Numbered from the stretch's first letter, positions 12,434 through 25,300 are shown. The stretch is 64,000 nucleotides of DNA from Chionis minor (GCA_013398295.1 VZSF01009049.1:248001-312000); one strand, 5' to 3'. The notes: a model not told the origin generated them from the sequence alone. Made by a program: numbers and translations.

Positions 12434-13011
12434 ACGGTCACAGTTGATGCTGCCCCTCTACTTCACTCTCGTGAGACCCCACCTGGAGTACTGCATCCAG
12501 CTTTGGAGTCCCCAGTGTAAGAAGGACATGGACCTGCTGGAGCATGTCGAGAGGAGAGCCACGAGGATGATCCAAGGGCTGGAGCACCTCTCCTATGAGG
12601 AGAGGCTGAGAGAGTTGGGGCTGTTCAGCCTGGAGAAGAGAAGGCTCTGGGGAGATCTTATTGTGGCCTTCCAGTACCTAAAGGGGGCCTACAGGAGAGC
12701 AGGGGAAGGACTTTTTACTAGGGCATGTAGTGATAGGACGAGGGGGAATGGCTTTAAATTGGAAGAGGGTAGGTTTAGATTAAACATTAGGAAGAAATTT
12801 TTTACTGTGAGGGTGGTAAGGCGCTGGAACAGATTGCCCAGAGAGGTTGTTGAGGCCCCATCCCTGGAGGTGTTGAAGGCCAGGCTGGATGTGGCCTTGG
12901 GCAACCTGGTCTAGTGGGAGGTGTCCCTGCCTATGGCAGGGGGGTTGGAACTCGACGATCTGCAAGGTCCCTTCCAACCTAAACCATTCTATGATTCTGT
13001 GATTCTATGAA
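12434..13011 (+). mobile_element. CR1 LINE 3' fragment (plus orientation)
   Basis: It encodes [61 protein letters not shown] and [20 protein letters not shown] in one frame up to 12,914. The CR1 3' UTR follows (TTCCAACCTAAACCATTC) and ends in ATTCTATGATTCTGTGATTC. It is 5'-truncated. The open frame is still intact over 156 codons, but without the catalytic domain. Confidence 0.94.
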
Positions 13012-14428
13012 ATACAGGTTGCTACTGCTAGTCAGGAGATACGGGCTCTGCCTAAGCATTACCCACCGTTGTGTGCTGCAGCCTTGCAGTTTCCAGATGC
13101 CGAAAGGTCTCAGTGCGTTTCTATTTGACAAGCAGAGTTCGCAGTGAGCATTTTGCTGGGTTAAAGGGTCATTTTTTTTGTGGGAATGTTTCATTTTCCT
13201 TAACAAAGTATTGGGCCGCATACCTGCCATACCTTGTCATCTTTTCTTTTTTTACTTTGTTTAGATTACAAAAAAAAATGCATGCAGGTATTTTTAAAAG
13301 CCTGCTATGCTATTCTTTACGGTACCATTTATGACTAAGGCAATCAGCCCTTTGCAGCTGCTGAGTCTTGATACATATTTTAGACTGTCAGTTCCCATCA
13401 GTGTTTCAATTTGGTGTTATATTATTACCACTAGATGGCTCTTACTTTCACAATAAAAAGGAATTTGCTTAAATTAATTTACCAAACAGGTTGAGTTGTT
13501 TGTTGGTTGTATTTTTTTTGAAGTGAAAAGACAGTAGGCTTTGAAACACCTGTATGGAAATATACTGACTTTCTAAACATAATTTCATCTATTTTGACAT
13601 TTTACTAATGCTTATAAGCCTTAAAAGAACAGCTCTTTTGGCAAACTCATTGTGATATCGTTTTCTTGAATTAATGTTGAAATGCCACATCAGTAAAGCA
13701 GCTAATATGGATGAAGATGAAAGATTCTTAAAACTTTTCTGTGTTTGCATTTGAGCAACTTTCTCATTTGTATTTAATGAAGATTTTCTACCAAAGCAGA
13801 AAACATGTGGTAACCCGAAGTTCAGTCTTTCTAGTGAACTCATTTAATACTTTATTCAGCAAAACATCAGTTTTTCATGGCAGTATTTGGAAGTGTGACC
13901 ACAGGGATTCTGCTAACTTTCTTCACCCCACGCAACCTATGCTCTTAGTGGCCACAAGGAGATACATAACATGACGATTAGAAACTGCCTGCAAGAATTG
14001 TAAATGGATTTTTGTTCCGGAATTGTCAGAGATCTGTACGTAACAAGACAGCTTAACCAGAACTGCTTAAGGCATCTGCATGCTAAGGCATTGGTATCTT
14101 TCTTCTCCATGCCAGTGGACCTTCCAACATCACAGTAGTGTCTAGATATGCTGTTACTGACTTTCTACTATTTAACAAAGACTACAGACTCACAGACGTA
14201 TTAAAAATTTATTACATCAGAAGGGATGCTGGAATTACAAATCTATGGAGTGCTACATATAGTAATGCTGTATGTGAGTGAGTACCTGTAGAATCCAATT
14301 ATTCTTAGAAGTTGTCTCCTGTCTTGTACTCTGTAGTCCTTTAAAAATAGTTTTAATGATGCCTGAAACTATGGTTTGCTTGCAACATTGCAAAAATAAT
14401 CAGAAATGATGTTTATGTACTCATAACT

Positions 14429-14663
14429 GGAAGAGGGCAGGTTTAGATTAAACATTAGGAAGAAATTTTTTACTTTGAGGGTGGTGAGGCACTGGAACAG
14501 GTTGCCCAGAGAGGCTGTTGAGGCCCCGTCCCTGGAGGTGTTGAAGGCCAGGTTGGATGTGGCCTTGGGCAACCTGGTCTAGTGGGAGGTGTCCCTGCCC
14601 ATGGCAGGGGGGTTGGAACTCGACGATCTGCAAGGTCCCTTCCAACCTAAACCATTCTATGAT
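14429..14663 (+). mobile_element. Short CR1 LINE 3' end (plus orientation)
   Basis: About 235 bp, highly similar to the last 235 bp of the CR1 at 12,434-13,011, including GGAAGAGGGCAGGTTTAGAT and the 3' UTR up to CCATTCTATGAT. The two copies belong to the same subfamily and are 5'-truncated to different lengths. Confidence 0.92.
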
Positions 14664-15015
14664 ATGCAAAGTCTGCATAAGTCACTCCTGTAAACTGCAC
14701 ATGAGCATTCTTTGTGCCTGTCTTCACCCAGCCCTTATTCTAGAGAGCTTTTAGCTCCCTGTAGTTTGCTCTGGAAAGCAGTTGGTGTACATGCACGGAA
14801 CAACGCCTCCACCCAGCATTTCATTATAGTATGAAAATATGTCTGCAGATAGTTGAATCTGTAATATCTTGGGTTTTCTTATTACTCCTGATCACTGGGA
14901 GGTTATTGCTAATATTGTTATTTCCAAAACCGTAATCCTTCTGAAGCCGTAACAATCTGGAAAAGATTATCTGCTGGGTTTTGGTTTTGTGCATACATTA
15001 TTAATGCAATCTTAC

Positions 15016-15235
15016 CTGGCTCAATATCTAGGGAATAGCTGTCAATCTCCAAATTGAGGCGCTGGGCTGCAGCGTCACAGAAATCTTCCAAAACGCAGTG
15101 TACTGCTTCTGTGATATTGTATGGCACTGTCCGGGCAAATTTCATTTTGCTGTTCACAATCACGCTTCCATTCCTGAAGTTAAGTATTTCCAGGTGCTTA
15201 AAACCTGTGAGGTTGGACTGAAGGTATGGAAGTAG
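15016..15235 (-). CDS. IMPG1: IMPG1 exon: SEA domain 2, second part
   Basis: The acceptor is TCTGTTTTGCAG|CTACTT and the donor GAGCCAG|GTAAGA. It gives 73 codons plus one base: [20 protein letters not shown], then [20 protein letters not shown] and [12 protein letters not shown] through [12 protein letters not shown]. It is the core of SEA2. N-G-S-V-I-V fits the SEA autoproteolysis consensus G|S-V-V-V, so cleavage between Gly and Ser is expected from the family. Three sequons are visible (NLT, NGS, NIT). Joined to the previous exon it reads FMQL-LLPYLQ, the same length as human FTQL-LVPYLR. Confidence 0.97.
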
Positions 15236-16022
15236 CTGCAAAACAGAAAGTTGCCTTTATTTTAACTTACTGTCCATGTCTGCCTGGTATTAATTTCTCT
15301 TACAGTCACTTTTCATTACCAAGTACACGTATTGCACACTTATTTCTCTGAATTTAATGCAAACGTTAAACTCCACCACCAAATTCACTTTTCTGTTTAG
15401 CACTATCTTCTTCTGGACTTTTGCATCTTTCTCAATAATGTATTGAGATGGATGGGCAGCAATTTTCCCTGTAATGAAATGCACAGCAGTTGGGGAGTTT
15501 ATTCATCTGGAAGAAAAAAAAAATCACCTCACTCAAAAGCCAGCTTTAATTATTTTCAAACATTCAATCCAGGCAGGTTAGGGCACAGCATAATAGGCAT
15601 GTTGCTGAGCTGACCTGCTGCCCTATTGTACCCATAGAGAAAATCCATATCTAATCACATTCCCCCTGCTAAGCTATGATATATTTTAAAAAGCCTATTT
15701 TTAAATCCAGCATGTAGACACAAGCCTTAGATGTAATCAGCACTGCTATACTGCTGACGTGAATCTAAGAAAAAGCCAAATAAATTACATGCCAGGCATA
15801 TATCTGGAGTCTCTTGAACAAGTAAAAACTTTCATCGCTGACTTCATAAAATCTTTCTCCATACCCTGACAGCATTCCAGGCTTATGGATCCTTTAAAAA
15901 TACAGTTTATCGGACCGAATTGTGGTACGGTCTGATATCGTTAAAATACTGTGCTCTTCAGTGTAGCTCTTTTAACTGCGTCTGACTATTGCGTATGTTG
16001 TTCAAGTTGATTTTTCACCCAC
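15236..16022 (-). other. IMPG1 intron within SEA2
   Basis: A 0.8-kb intron with a GTGGGT donor and GTTTTGCAG acceptor. It contains a short wobble-tolerant inverted repeat (15,908-15,937: TATCGGACCG / CGGTCTGATA). Nothing else is recognised. Confidence 0.85.
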
Positions 16023-16594
16023 CAATTGCATGAACTGTTGTTCTAGTGCTTTGTATTCTGTCGAACTCCTATTGAAGAGGTCATCAGAAAAGTGCATGTT
16101 GGTTACCCTCAGGCTGAAGAAAACCACTAGCTCTTTGCCTTTGGCTGCGGTTGTCATGGAGCTGGTAGTTACATACTTAAGCGTAGGAGCTGGGGTGGCT
16201 TCTGCAGGCTCAGTTGTCAGCACTGAGATATAACCACTGCCATGCTCCGCTTCGTCCAGTGCTGCTGTGCTCACGACACCAACGGGATCTAACTCGGCAG
16301 CGATATCCTGCACTCCCGTCCCGGTGCCATCAGGAGGAACGCTCTGGGATGCGGGCACCGAGGAACCTGGTACTTCGAGGGACTGTTCGATGATCTGAGA
16401 GTGGCCGTAGGATGGGCTGGTTGCCGCAGGCAGCGGTGCTGGCTGGTGTGATGGCAGCACATCTGTAACAACAGCTCCGGGCTGCGTGGTAGAGAGATGA
16501 CTCGAACCAATAAAGAAAGGCAACATTTCGTAAGTGCTGGCTGTAACTAAAACATCATCGCCTGATGATTCTGGTTCATCCATGATCTTAACTG
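16023..16594 (-). CDS. IMPG1: IMPG1 exon: mucin-like region part 2 and start of SEA domain 2
   Basis: The acceptor is CTGTTTTTCTGCAG|CAG, a tandem NAGNAG. Using the second AG would start the exon at 16,591 and drop one Ala without changing frame. The donor is CAATTG|GTGGGT, phase 0, giving 190 codons. The first two thirds are S/T/P-rich (for example SSHLSTTQPGAVV). The end is highly conserved: TLKYVTTSSMTTAAKGKELV, then VFFSLRVTNMHFSDDLFNRS and STEYKALEQQFMQL. These match human IMPG1 [20 protein letters not shown] and the following SEA2 start. NRSS is an N-glycosylation sequon. Confidence 0.97.
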
Positions 16595-18029
16595 CTGCAG
16601 AAAAACAGGGGAAAAACAAATAGCTACTTTAGAAAGAAGCATAACAAGCATCAAGTATGGAAACAACACATATATTGTATTTCCACTGAAGCATTGTTAA
16701 AAACAAGCGTTAATGCTGTCTAAACATGCAAATGTTATTTCCATCACCAAGGAAGGACTACTGGAATAAAACACCTCATCCACATGTTTGAGCGATGAGA
16801 TTTCTGTGTGCTGTGCTTAAATAATAATTAGACTTGGTAAATATTTCCTGAGCCATTCCAAAGCGCGTTCTTGTTTTGAAGGTACGTAATCACACTGTCA
16901 GTTTGTACTGACTGAAAGGGTAGACTGCAGTTTTGAGCTGTCTGCTAGAGTCATTCTGTTCCCTTCTGCCAGAGGTTAAAGCAGAAATCATAAAGTGTAG
17001 TTAAGAAAATCAGTACAGCCTCTTCAGATGCAAACTGTGTTGATTTACCTAAAAGACAACAGCACCAGCGAAAACAAATTCAAACCATAAGAAATCACCT
17101 GCCGCACCTGAAGCAGCCATTTGATCCAGACACAGAACTTTTATGAGGTCCCCACTGGGGTTTGGTGTGAATCTAGGATGTATGATAGCCGTAGCTGAAA
17201 TCCAAATCTAACGCGTGATGAATGAAACTCTGAATTTGGCTTGCAGCTACCTGGCCACAATGACTTCACAGAAACTGCGGCCTCCAAGCAACAGACTTCT
17301 ACCCATGCTGACAACTTTGTCCTTTTCCAGTGATATACTTATGTGGGCTCTTCACAAGGGACTTTTAGCAGTCTCCTGTAGGCAAAATCACTTATCAGCT
17401 GATAGGAAAGAAGTTTTTCTGCAGTTGATGAACTCCTCCATTCCCTATATACTAATTTCCTCCCAGTGGCCACTGAAGGCACTAAGGGAGAGCAAACTTT
17501 TGCATTGAGAATAACCTCGACTGAAGGAGGTGGCAACTATCCTGTTTATGGCATAGGAGTTGCCCATGGATGTTCTTTGTGTCCCTTTCCATTTCCTTGC
17601 TTCTCAACAAATGAGGCCAATTTTTCTGCCTATCGTGTTGCTGTTTCTAGGAACAAACGTACATTTTCAACAAAGAAAAGCTTAATACAAGATAGCTGGC
17701 GATTTTCTTGACACCATTAATTTAACAGCATGTACTAGCTCTTCGCTTCCTCCCTGCAGATACAATGCCTTGGTCTAATGTGTATTATTTTCTATATAGC
17801 CATATATAGCCTCGTTCTGCTAAGCTGATCATATTTCTCAAAACAGCAAAGAATTGCTCTAAGGCACAGTATGTGATTTTGCTAGAATTAGATGCTTGAA
17901 ACAAATATTCTCCCATCTGGTTACTACTTTGCATGAACTTATGTTAAGAGCTGCTAGATACTTTTTCCCCCTTTATCATTTCTTTTGTTCTGTATGTTGC
18001 TGTATATATATGGTGATTCAGTGATAGTG

Positions 18030-18165
18030 GTGTAAAGAGAAAAATAAAACACATGCTAATAAAATAAGTTAATAATATAAAAATAATAAACAATACAATA
18101 TAAAATATATAAAATTTATAGATTAAAAATAAATAGTATCAATACTAGTAAAATAAGTAAAACAC
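18030..18165. repeat. AT-rich low-complexity block
   Basis: Nearly pure A/T: AATAAAATAAGTTAATAATA-type motifs, repeats of AATATAAAA and TAAAAATAAAT. About 135 bp with only a few G or C. Confidence 0.85.
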
Positions 18166-18569
18166 AGAATAGACTCATCAGTGGTTAAGCTGTTGGAGTA
18201 AGTTGTGACAGAGAGCTAGATTTGCTTTTTGGTTCTGCTTCAAACTCCTCAGGAGGTTTAAGAATATGCCTCTGCGTGGTATTGATCTCACTTCTAGGAG
18301 ACATTTAAAAGTGAGATGCATCCTTTAAGCCAGTTGTCTTTGATCCCTTCTTAGTCAATAGAGGAATATTTATCTCACTTGAAGAAAACCATCCAAACAT
18401 AAGCTGAATTATTTGAAGTGCCTATATTTTTCTGTTGACTTCAGAACATACACAACAAATTTATGCCTGATTTCCCCCTTACATAGTTTCTGTTATCTAA
18501 ATCAATCCCTTCAGCTCCTTGTAGCGTTATTGAGGTTCACGGATTTCTCTGAAGTGCTCAAGAAGCTCA

Positions 18570-19212
18570 AGTGTGCTCAGGTGGCCAAAAAGACCAATAG
18601 CATCCTGGCCTGTGTCAGGAATGGTGTGGTGAGCAAGACTAGGGAAGTGATCGTCTCCCTGTACTTGGCTCTGGTGAGGACCCAACTTGAACACTGTGTT
18701 TAGTTTTGGGCCCTTCACTACAAGTAAGACATTGAGGTGCTGGAGCGTGTCCAGAGAAGGGCAACAACAAAGCTGGTGAGGGGTCTGGAGCACAAGTCTC
18801 ATGAGGAGTGGCTGAGAGAACTCGGGTTGTTTAGTCTGGAGAAAAGGAGGCTTAGGGGAGACCTTCTTGCTCTCTACAGCCTCCTGAAAGGAGGTTGTAG
18901 AGTGGTGGGGCTTGGTCTCTTCTCCCCATTAACAAGCAATAGGACAAGAGGCAATGGCCTTGAGTTGTGCCAGGGGAGATTTAGATTGGCTATTAGGAAA
19001 AATTTCTTCATGGAAAGGGTTATTAAGCATTGGAACAGGCTGTGCAGGGAAGTGGTTGAATCATCATCTCTGGAGGTATTTAAAATATGTGTAGATGTGG
19101 CGCTTAGGAACACGGTTTAGTGATGAGCTTGGCAGTGCTAGGTTAATGGTGCAGCTTAAAGGTCTTGATCTTAAAGGTCTTTTCCAAGAAAAATGATTCT
19201 ATGATTCTAAGT
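18570..19212 (+). mobile_element. CR1 LINE 3' fragment (plus orientation)
   Basis: The translated sequence shows [80 protein letters not shown] and [20 protein letters not shown]. It is broken by a stop near 18,703. The 3' end is ATGATTCTATGATTCTA. This is an older, more diverged copy of the same subfamily type as the element at 11.1 kb ([13 protein letters not shown]). Confidence 0.92.
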
Positions 19213-20504
19213 ATTGGCCTGATAAAGACTCATAAAGTTTTTTGAAAAAGGGAAACACTTTCTGTTGTGTCGTAGTTTGACATTACCAGCAGGGCAGTGT
19301 GGTTCTGGCTCTGGTGAAGGGTCAGTGAGTTTTACTCCGGAGTTAAATGGTGGTACTGGAGTCTTCCTTCTCCCACTCTCAGTTCTAAGGTCTTCCATTT
19401 ATTACAAGTGCTTTGCATGCCTTGGCTAAGGGAAGAATTAGATTTTTTTTTTTAATCCATTCTGCAGGGAAGTGAACTTCTAGAAACAATTTCCAAAAAT
19501 AACCTGGATACTCTGAAGCAAAACTCCTCAGATCAAGCACCCTGGAAGGATCATTACTGCATCTGCTTATATTTATGCAGTCACTACATCAGTAACTAGT
19601 GCAAATGTTATTCCGTTACAAATAAACCCGCCTAAAAGCACAGTGTATTTTAAGACTGTTTTTAACAGGATTGAGTAACAGATGCTAACACTGTATTTCA
19701 GCAAGGTGCTGAAGAATATTAGAAGAATTCTTGCTAGAGCAGAGTTTATCACAGCAGCAGTGCATGTTCTTGTAGCTACAGAAAAAGCATTCTAGAAACA
19801 AGGAGATGTGGACTGCTCTGACGGGGTAATCAGGGAAGGGACATCTTCCACATTTGCTGCTTTCTGGATGCAGAAAATATTGCAAGTTTGTAAGGCAACT
19901 TGCAAGATGCTCTCCCTCTTTTGAAGACCAGGTCATTACCTACGGTTACATCTTCTTGCAGGATTCCCCTGTTACAGCTCGAAGTAGAGCAGTCATCAAA
20001 GACAGTTCCCAAACTGTCCTGGACAGCTGATGATGATGGACAAGCATTTTATTATGCTTTGGCACATTGGAAAAAATCAGGAGCTGGGTGCTGCCAAGGT
20101 TTTCCAGAGACCAGGGGAGGTGACTGCAAAGCCGTGGCATGCCACAGGGAGGGCTTATTTTGCCCTTAACACTAGCTGGCTGCTGGCAAGTTATTGAAGT
20201 TCACTCATATCTGTCAATATTTAGTATGCTTTTCCTATATCGGATAAGGCAATATTTTATAGTCAATTTTGTTGCCTTCATCTGCATGCATGAAAACATC
20301 TGCTCCAAGCGCTTCATTTTAACTAGCAGAGTATTTGGAAACCAGAATGCTTCAGATGCCCAAAATTCCCACTATGGGGACTATATTTGGTTTGATATTT
20401 GGGGCTGAGTTCTAATCCCATTTGTATCACCAGTGAACTCACTGAAATCAATGGAACTGTGGCAGCGTAAAACCTGAGCGAGTGAGATGAGGATATTTGG
20501 ATTT

Positions 20505-20540
20505 GCCCTGAAGATCAGGAGTGCCCTGAGGATCAGGAGT
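20505..20540. repeat. 18-bp tandem duplication (2 copies)
   Basis: GCCCTGAAGATCAGGAGT is followed directly by GCCCTGAGGATCAGGAGT, with one mismatch. Confidence 0.85.
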
Positions 20541-22036
20541 TCCCTTAGGGGAAAAGCTTTCTGCCAGATTATAAACTAGTTCTTTACCTTTCACATGATG
20601 AGCTCCTCCCACCTCCCTCCCACCTCCCCAGTGGCTGTTCAGGAGCAACATGTACAAAATAACAAGCAAGTTTGGAGCACTGGTGATTCTGGAAAAGGCA
20701 GAGGCACACCGCTGTTATGAAACACCTATGTTGGATGGGATGCAGAAGACAACCAAGCGCTGCATTCTCCTTTTACAGCAAGTGCCAGACTGTGGTGATC
20801 TGGAAGCACAACAGGACCGTGAAGTGGGTGCAGCAAATTCCATTTAAGCCAGCACAGTTGTGCAGTCTCCTTTCATTTGTTGTGATGTGTAATTTGCACT
20901 GCTGACAGTATAATACAAAAGCTACAGCCCTAGTCCCTCCAGTCCCAGAAAGCAGCCAAAAGAGAGTAGCAAAGCACTGTATGGAACCCGGGATTGTGCA
21001 TGCCGCAACGCAACACCAAATGCTGAACCAGAGAAGTCTAATACTTCATTGAGAACCTGAGATGCTTTTGTCACGTCCTCGTGTTTCTTGTGTAATCAAG
21101 GATACGGATAGATTAGAAAAAAACAAAGCCTAGTGATGTTCTCTATTTACAAAGCTCTTGCTGTTACTTGTTACACTGATAAGCAGTGAGAGTCACTTAT
21201 TAGTTAAGGGAACTCAGAACAGATTTCTTGGCATTAGTACTTGAGGCGTTAATGCAGGATGATCTACTGATGGGATGAACCTGCAGCTCCGCAGAGCAAC
21301 CTTCTCTCAGCAGGACAGCATACACTCGAGCTGCAGTGGTAGTATTTGTTAGGCAGATTATAATTTAGAAAGAGGTGACTACAGGAGAAAGAAGTACTGA
21401 AATGGCTTTGAAATTGCAGCAGGTTTGAAGCAGAATAACCACATTTATGTATTATACACTTGGCATATAGCTGAGTATCCGTGTGTGTATATATATATGT
21501 ATAAATATAGTCTACACATAGACTATAAAGATCTTCTGACATCCTCTTATTACAAGCAAAGTAACTTAAAAGGCCTCGAGGGCATACCAAGATGATCTCC
21601 GTGCACGTATCACCTGTTTTCATAAGCTGCCAATTCTTATCAGCCACTGTCTCCTCAGCTGAGACAGCCACTGACTGACCACAGAGGTGGTGTTGGTCCC
21701 CGGCAACGTGAAAGGAAACGGGCTCACCTAAAAGGCTGCTGAGCACTTAATGAAGCACAGCACCAGTCCCCAACCCAGGGGTCACTGACCCTTTCCGTTG
21801 GTTGCACTTTGTGTAGCACGTGTCACCTTGCTGCTGCGAGACATGCCTACACAAGTGACATGTTGAAATCTGCAGTAAAATGATTTGCAACCGGTTTTGC
21901 CAAGCTTTTCCACTGCCTACGTGAGACTTTGATAAAAATCAATCCTAAGAAGTTAAAAACTATGGATAAAACAAAGCAGACCTAGACGTTTGGAATGAAA
22001 AAAACCCCCAAACCTTTGCATTTAAAATGTTTTGTT

Positions 22037-22066
22037 TATATATAAAACCAATATATATATATATGT
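22037..22066. repeat. (TA)n microsatellite
   Basis: TATATATAAAACCAATATATATATATATG. It flanks the CR1 fragment that begins at 22,072. Confidence 0.8.
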
Positions 22067-22071
22067 GTTTT

Positions 22072-22304
22072 CAGACTAGATATAAGGAAGAAATTTTTTA
22101 TGATGACGGTGGCGGAACACTGTCACAGGTTGCCCAGAGAGGCTGTGTAAGACCCATCCCTGGAAACATTCAAGGTCACATTGGATGAGGCTCTGAGCAA
22201 GCAGTTCTAGTTGAAGGTGCCCCTGCTTATTGCGGGGGGTTTAGGCTAGATGATCTTTAAAGGCCCCTTCCAACCCAAACTATTCTCTGATTCTGTGATT
22301 CTAT
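22072..22304 (+). mobile_element. Diverged CR1 LINE 3' end (plus orientation)
   Basis: It starts CAGACTAGATATAAGGAAGA, continues through GGTTGCCCAGAGAGGCTGTG and CTAGATGATCTTTAAAGGCC, and ends CTGATTCTGTGATTCTATA. It is inserted between two TA-rich microsatellite stretches (22,037-22,066 and 22,302-22,332), which may reflect insertion into an AT repeat. Old copy with no open frame. Confidence 0.9.
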
Positions 22305-25300
22305 ATGCGCATGTATATATATGCATATATATAAAATTTTGGAATGGAACACAAAATACACTTAAACTGCTTCAGCATAAATTATTTGTAAAACCTCACC
22401 CAGTTTGCCCTGTAGATGAGATTTTTACAGCAGAAGGCTAGAGAAAACACAGGCAATAATTTTATGAAACATCTAAAAGTACAAACACTGAAGATTTAGA
22501 CATTATTAATCTCAGAATATTTCATTTCAGCATACTGTTTGGTCTACAACACTATCATTCAGGTATAGGAAACCCACAGAGAGCACGAAATAAGATGCTG
22601 AACTCAAATATACCCCCAGAGCAACCATATCGAAGGTTAAACAATGGCAAGGAATCAAAAACTACTGTTAGCAATAAAAATACTCAACTCCGACTCTCAG
22701 CCACCACTTACCCTCCCACAAAGATGTTCACTGAATTCTCCAGATGTTTTTTTGTATTACTATGACAAGGCAGGACAATATTATACTGAAGAGAGTTTTA
22801 TATCTAAAATTAAACGGCTGTTGGCAAAGATGTGTAAACACTAAATTAAGAGGCAATTTCCTGCGTGCATCGCTATATTAAATCTTTGCAAAAAGAGTGC
22901 TGCATGCAGGCATTTATTCCCAGCTGAGGGAGTAAAATACATAGGTTTGACTTACCAGGAAAAATTAACTGCCATTTCAACAACTTTATTTTAGGTATCT
23001 AATTAGTTGGTCCTCTTATATTTTTTTTAAATGAGGAAAACCCTCCTAATTGACCATGAATAAGGAATTATTGTTTGGGAAAGGTCAAATTGTCATGAGA
23101 CATTTTTCTAGTGGGTTTGCATTAATAAGCAGGCCCAGAAGGTTATACATTAAGAGGTCCTGGCATTTCATTTAATTCATGAGCTTAATAAGCACTGACA
23201 TTTCCTATTGGTAATAGACAAATTTTCCAAGTCCACTGACAGATATTGTTCTGTATATGGAAGTTACAGTATTGCAATGTATATGTATATATTTGTGTAC
23301 ATGCTGGCAGAAGAAAATAGCTAATGAAGGAAAAAATGTGCACTTAAGAGATCAGTCCATAATGCAGGGTAAGAATCTCCTTATGAGCAGCTCTGCTGAT
23401 ACAAATACAAGATGGACTGGTACAGCAAGTAGCTAGATTCAAACTTGCATATTTTGGTGGTGCCTGAAATGCCATGAAATGCTTGCACGCAGGACTGTTG
23501 TGTACAAATAGAGAAAGTGCCGAATTTGTGTTTGAGGTCCTTTATTTTTAACTAGGGCACAAGTAAGACGAGGATTAAGAGAATTAAGGGAAGAGGATCA
23601 TTAACCTAACCTGTCACAACAAATGTCTCACAGCACATAATTACTGGTTAAGCTTGTCTTTTTAACTGTAAGGCTGAGCCAGAAAGGCCAGAATGATCTA
23701 TGGCTGTCATTTTGTCTGTCTATATGAGCTCTCCAAGAAGCCTGGTTCAGTGTCCAGTGAAAACAACAGAACTTCTCCACTGACTCCAGTGAATGTCACT
23801 TCACTGGAGGTGAAATCCATCTCTTCTTCACCTCCAGTCCTAAAAATTCTTGGATCTCTTGACCTTTTTTCCTCAACATCCTCACTGAAACTTTTTGAGT
23901 AGCCTCATTTTTCACAGAACAGCCTGATAGCTGCAGCTCTAGCTCCACTACTACCTAGTGCTCTGTGTAACTTATATAAGAAGCCTTGAGATTATTCTGA
24001 AAATTTTCATAGCTTGAAGCTGTGCTTTGTCATCATGTTCTCACCACCAAAGATGCAAATAAACGTCATTCTGACATGAGGTCACAAGAGGAGTATTTTC
24101 TGTCATAATGCAATACTGCTTAGTACTGATGATCTTTCATTATTCTCACAACAATTCAGTTCTACCTAACAATTTGAAAACTAAGGAGGTAATGTAAAAT
24201 TTGCAAAATCAAGGCCTGCATAGCTAAAACACCACAGAATTTAGGTTGTCGAGCAAGTACAGCTTACTAATCTTGTCTATGTTCATTATGAAAGAATCTT
24301 CCAAGAACACTTCTTTAGCTGGGCTCCACACGCGGGCATCAAGACTCACTTTCTATTTGGTAATGACTGGACAACCTGGACAATCCTGTTTTACTGACTT
24401 TCATGCTTAGAAGAGTAATTCGGCAACAGACTCTGTGTTTGATTTGGGACGTTTGCTCCCAAACAGAGTTATGACATGGTCCTCATTTCACTTTGGGATT
24501 TTTACCATGATTCCTTTTTTGGAGGTCAGTAATATCATATACTTCTGCAATGACTGAAGAAATAAAAAACGAAGAACTTTTCACTTATTCCTCAAAGATG
24601 CATAAAGATTTAGAGTAAATTATTAAGAACAAAGCCAAGCCCTGGCTACTTTTACTCCCCTGCAATCCTCTTCCTCACTGCAGCTAATTCTGCCTGAGAG
24701 AAGCAGAATGATGCAGATCACAACAGTCTGACTACCATAAGCTTTTAACTGATGTAAATTACCTGGTGTTACTCAACTCACACAAAGGTTCCAGTACAGA
24801 GAAAGAAATCCCTTTACGGAATGTCTCAGGGTTACTATTTTCATTGATCCATCTCTCCTTGGAAAATGCAAGCTCCCCTAGCCTTCACGGAGGTCAGTCA
24901 GTAGCAAAACAGAGTCACATCTGCCTTGAGCAATTTCATGTTTGGTCACTCTACCTGTAAGAGCCCTCTGAAATATCAGTTTCTTTTGCGATTACAAATT
25001 CATTTTTACTTTGATTATCATTTTCACATGCTTTGGCCAGTGCATAGCTGAAAAATAGTAATTCAGCTTGCCATTTCCTGTTTTATTAAGGACTTTCTTT
25101 ACTTCAATTAGCTATCTGCTAATGGTTTTCTCCTTAAAGCTTTTTATGTGTTTTTTGGATAAGCTTATTTCTGTAAAGCTCTGGAATAGTGCAATAAATA
25201 CATTTGATATTTGATTTTGTTTAACTTTTTCAGCTTCAGAGTAGTCATTTAAGTACAACAGGTGGAAATACAATAGGTATACAATTTGGGCAAGCTTACT

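Larger units (their letters stand above)
9899..15015 (-). other. IMPG1 intron between EGF and SEA2 exons
   Basis: A 5.1-kb intron with the EGF exon's acceptor at its low end and a GTAAGA donor at its high end. It contains three CR1 fragments (listed separately), a T-rich low-complexity run at about 10,421-10,472, and a GC-richer patch at about 10,590-11,060. No further exon is recognised. Confidence 0.85.

Noticed and set aside
19685..20169. Cluster of 60-90-codon open frames on both strands at 19.7-20.2 kb
   Set aside because: No domain, no splice sites in phase with IMPG1 and no repeat match recognised; consistent with chance open frames.
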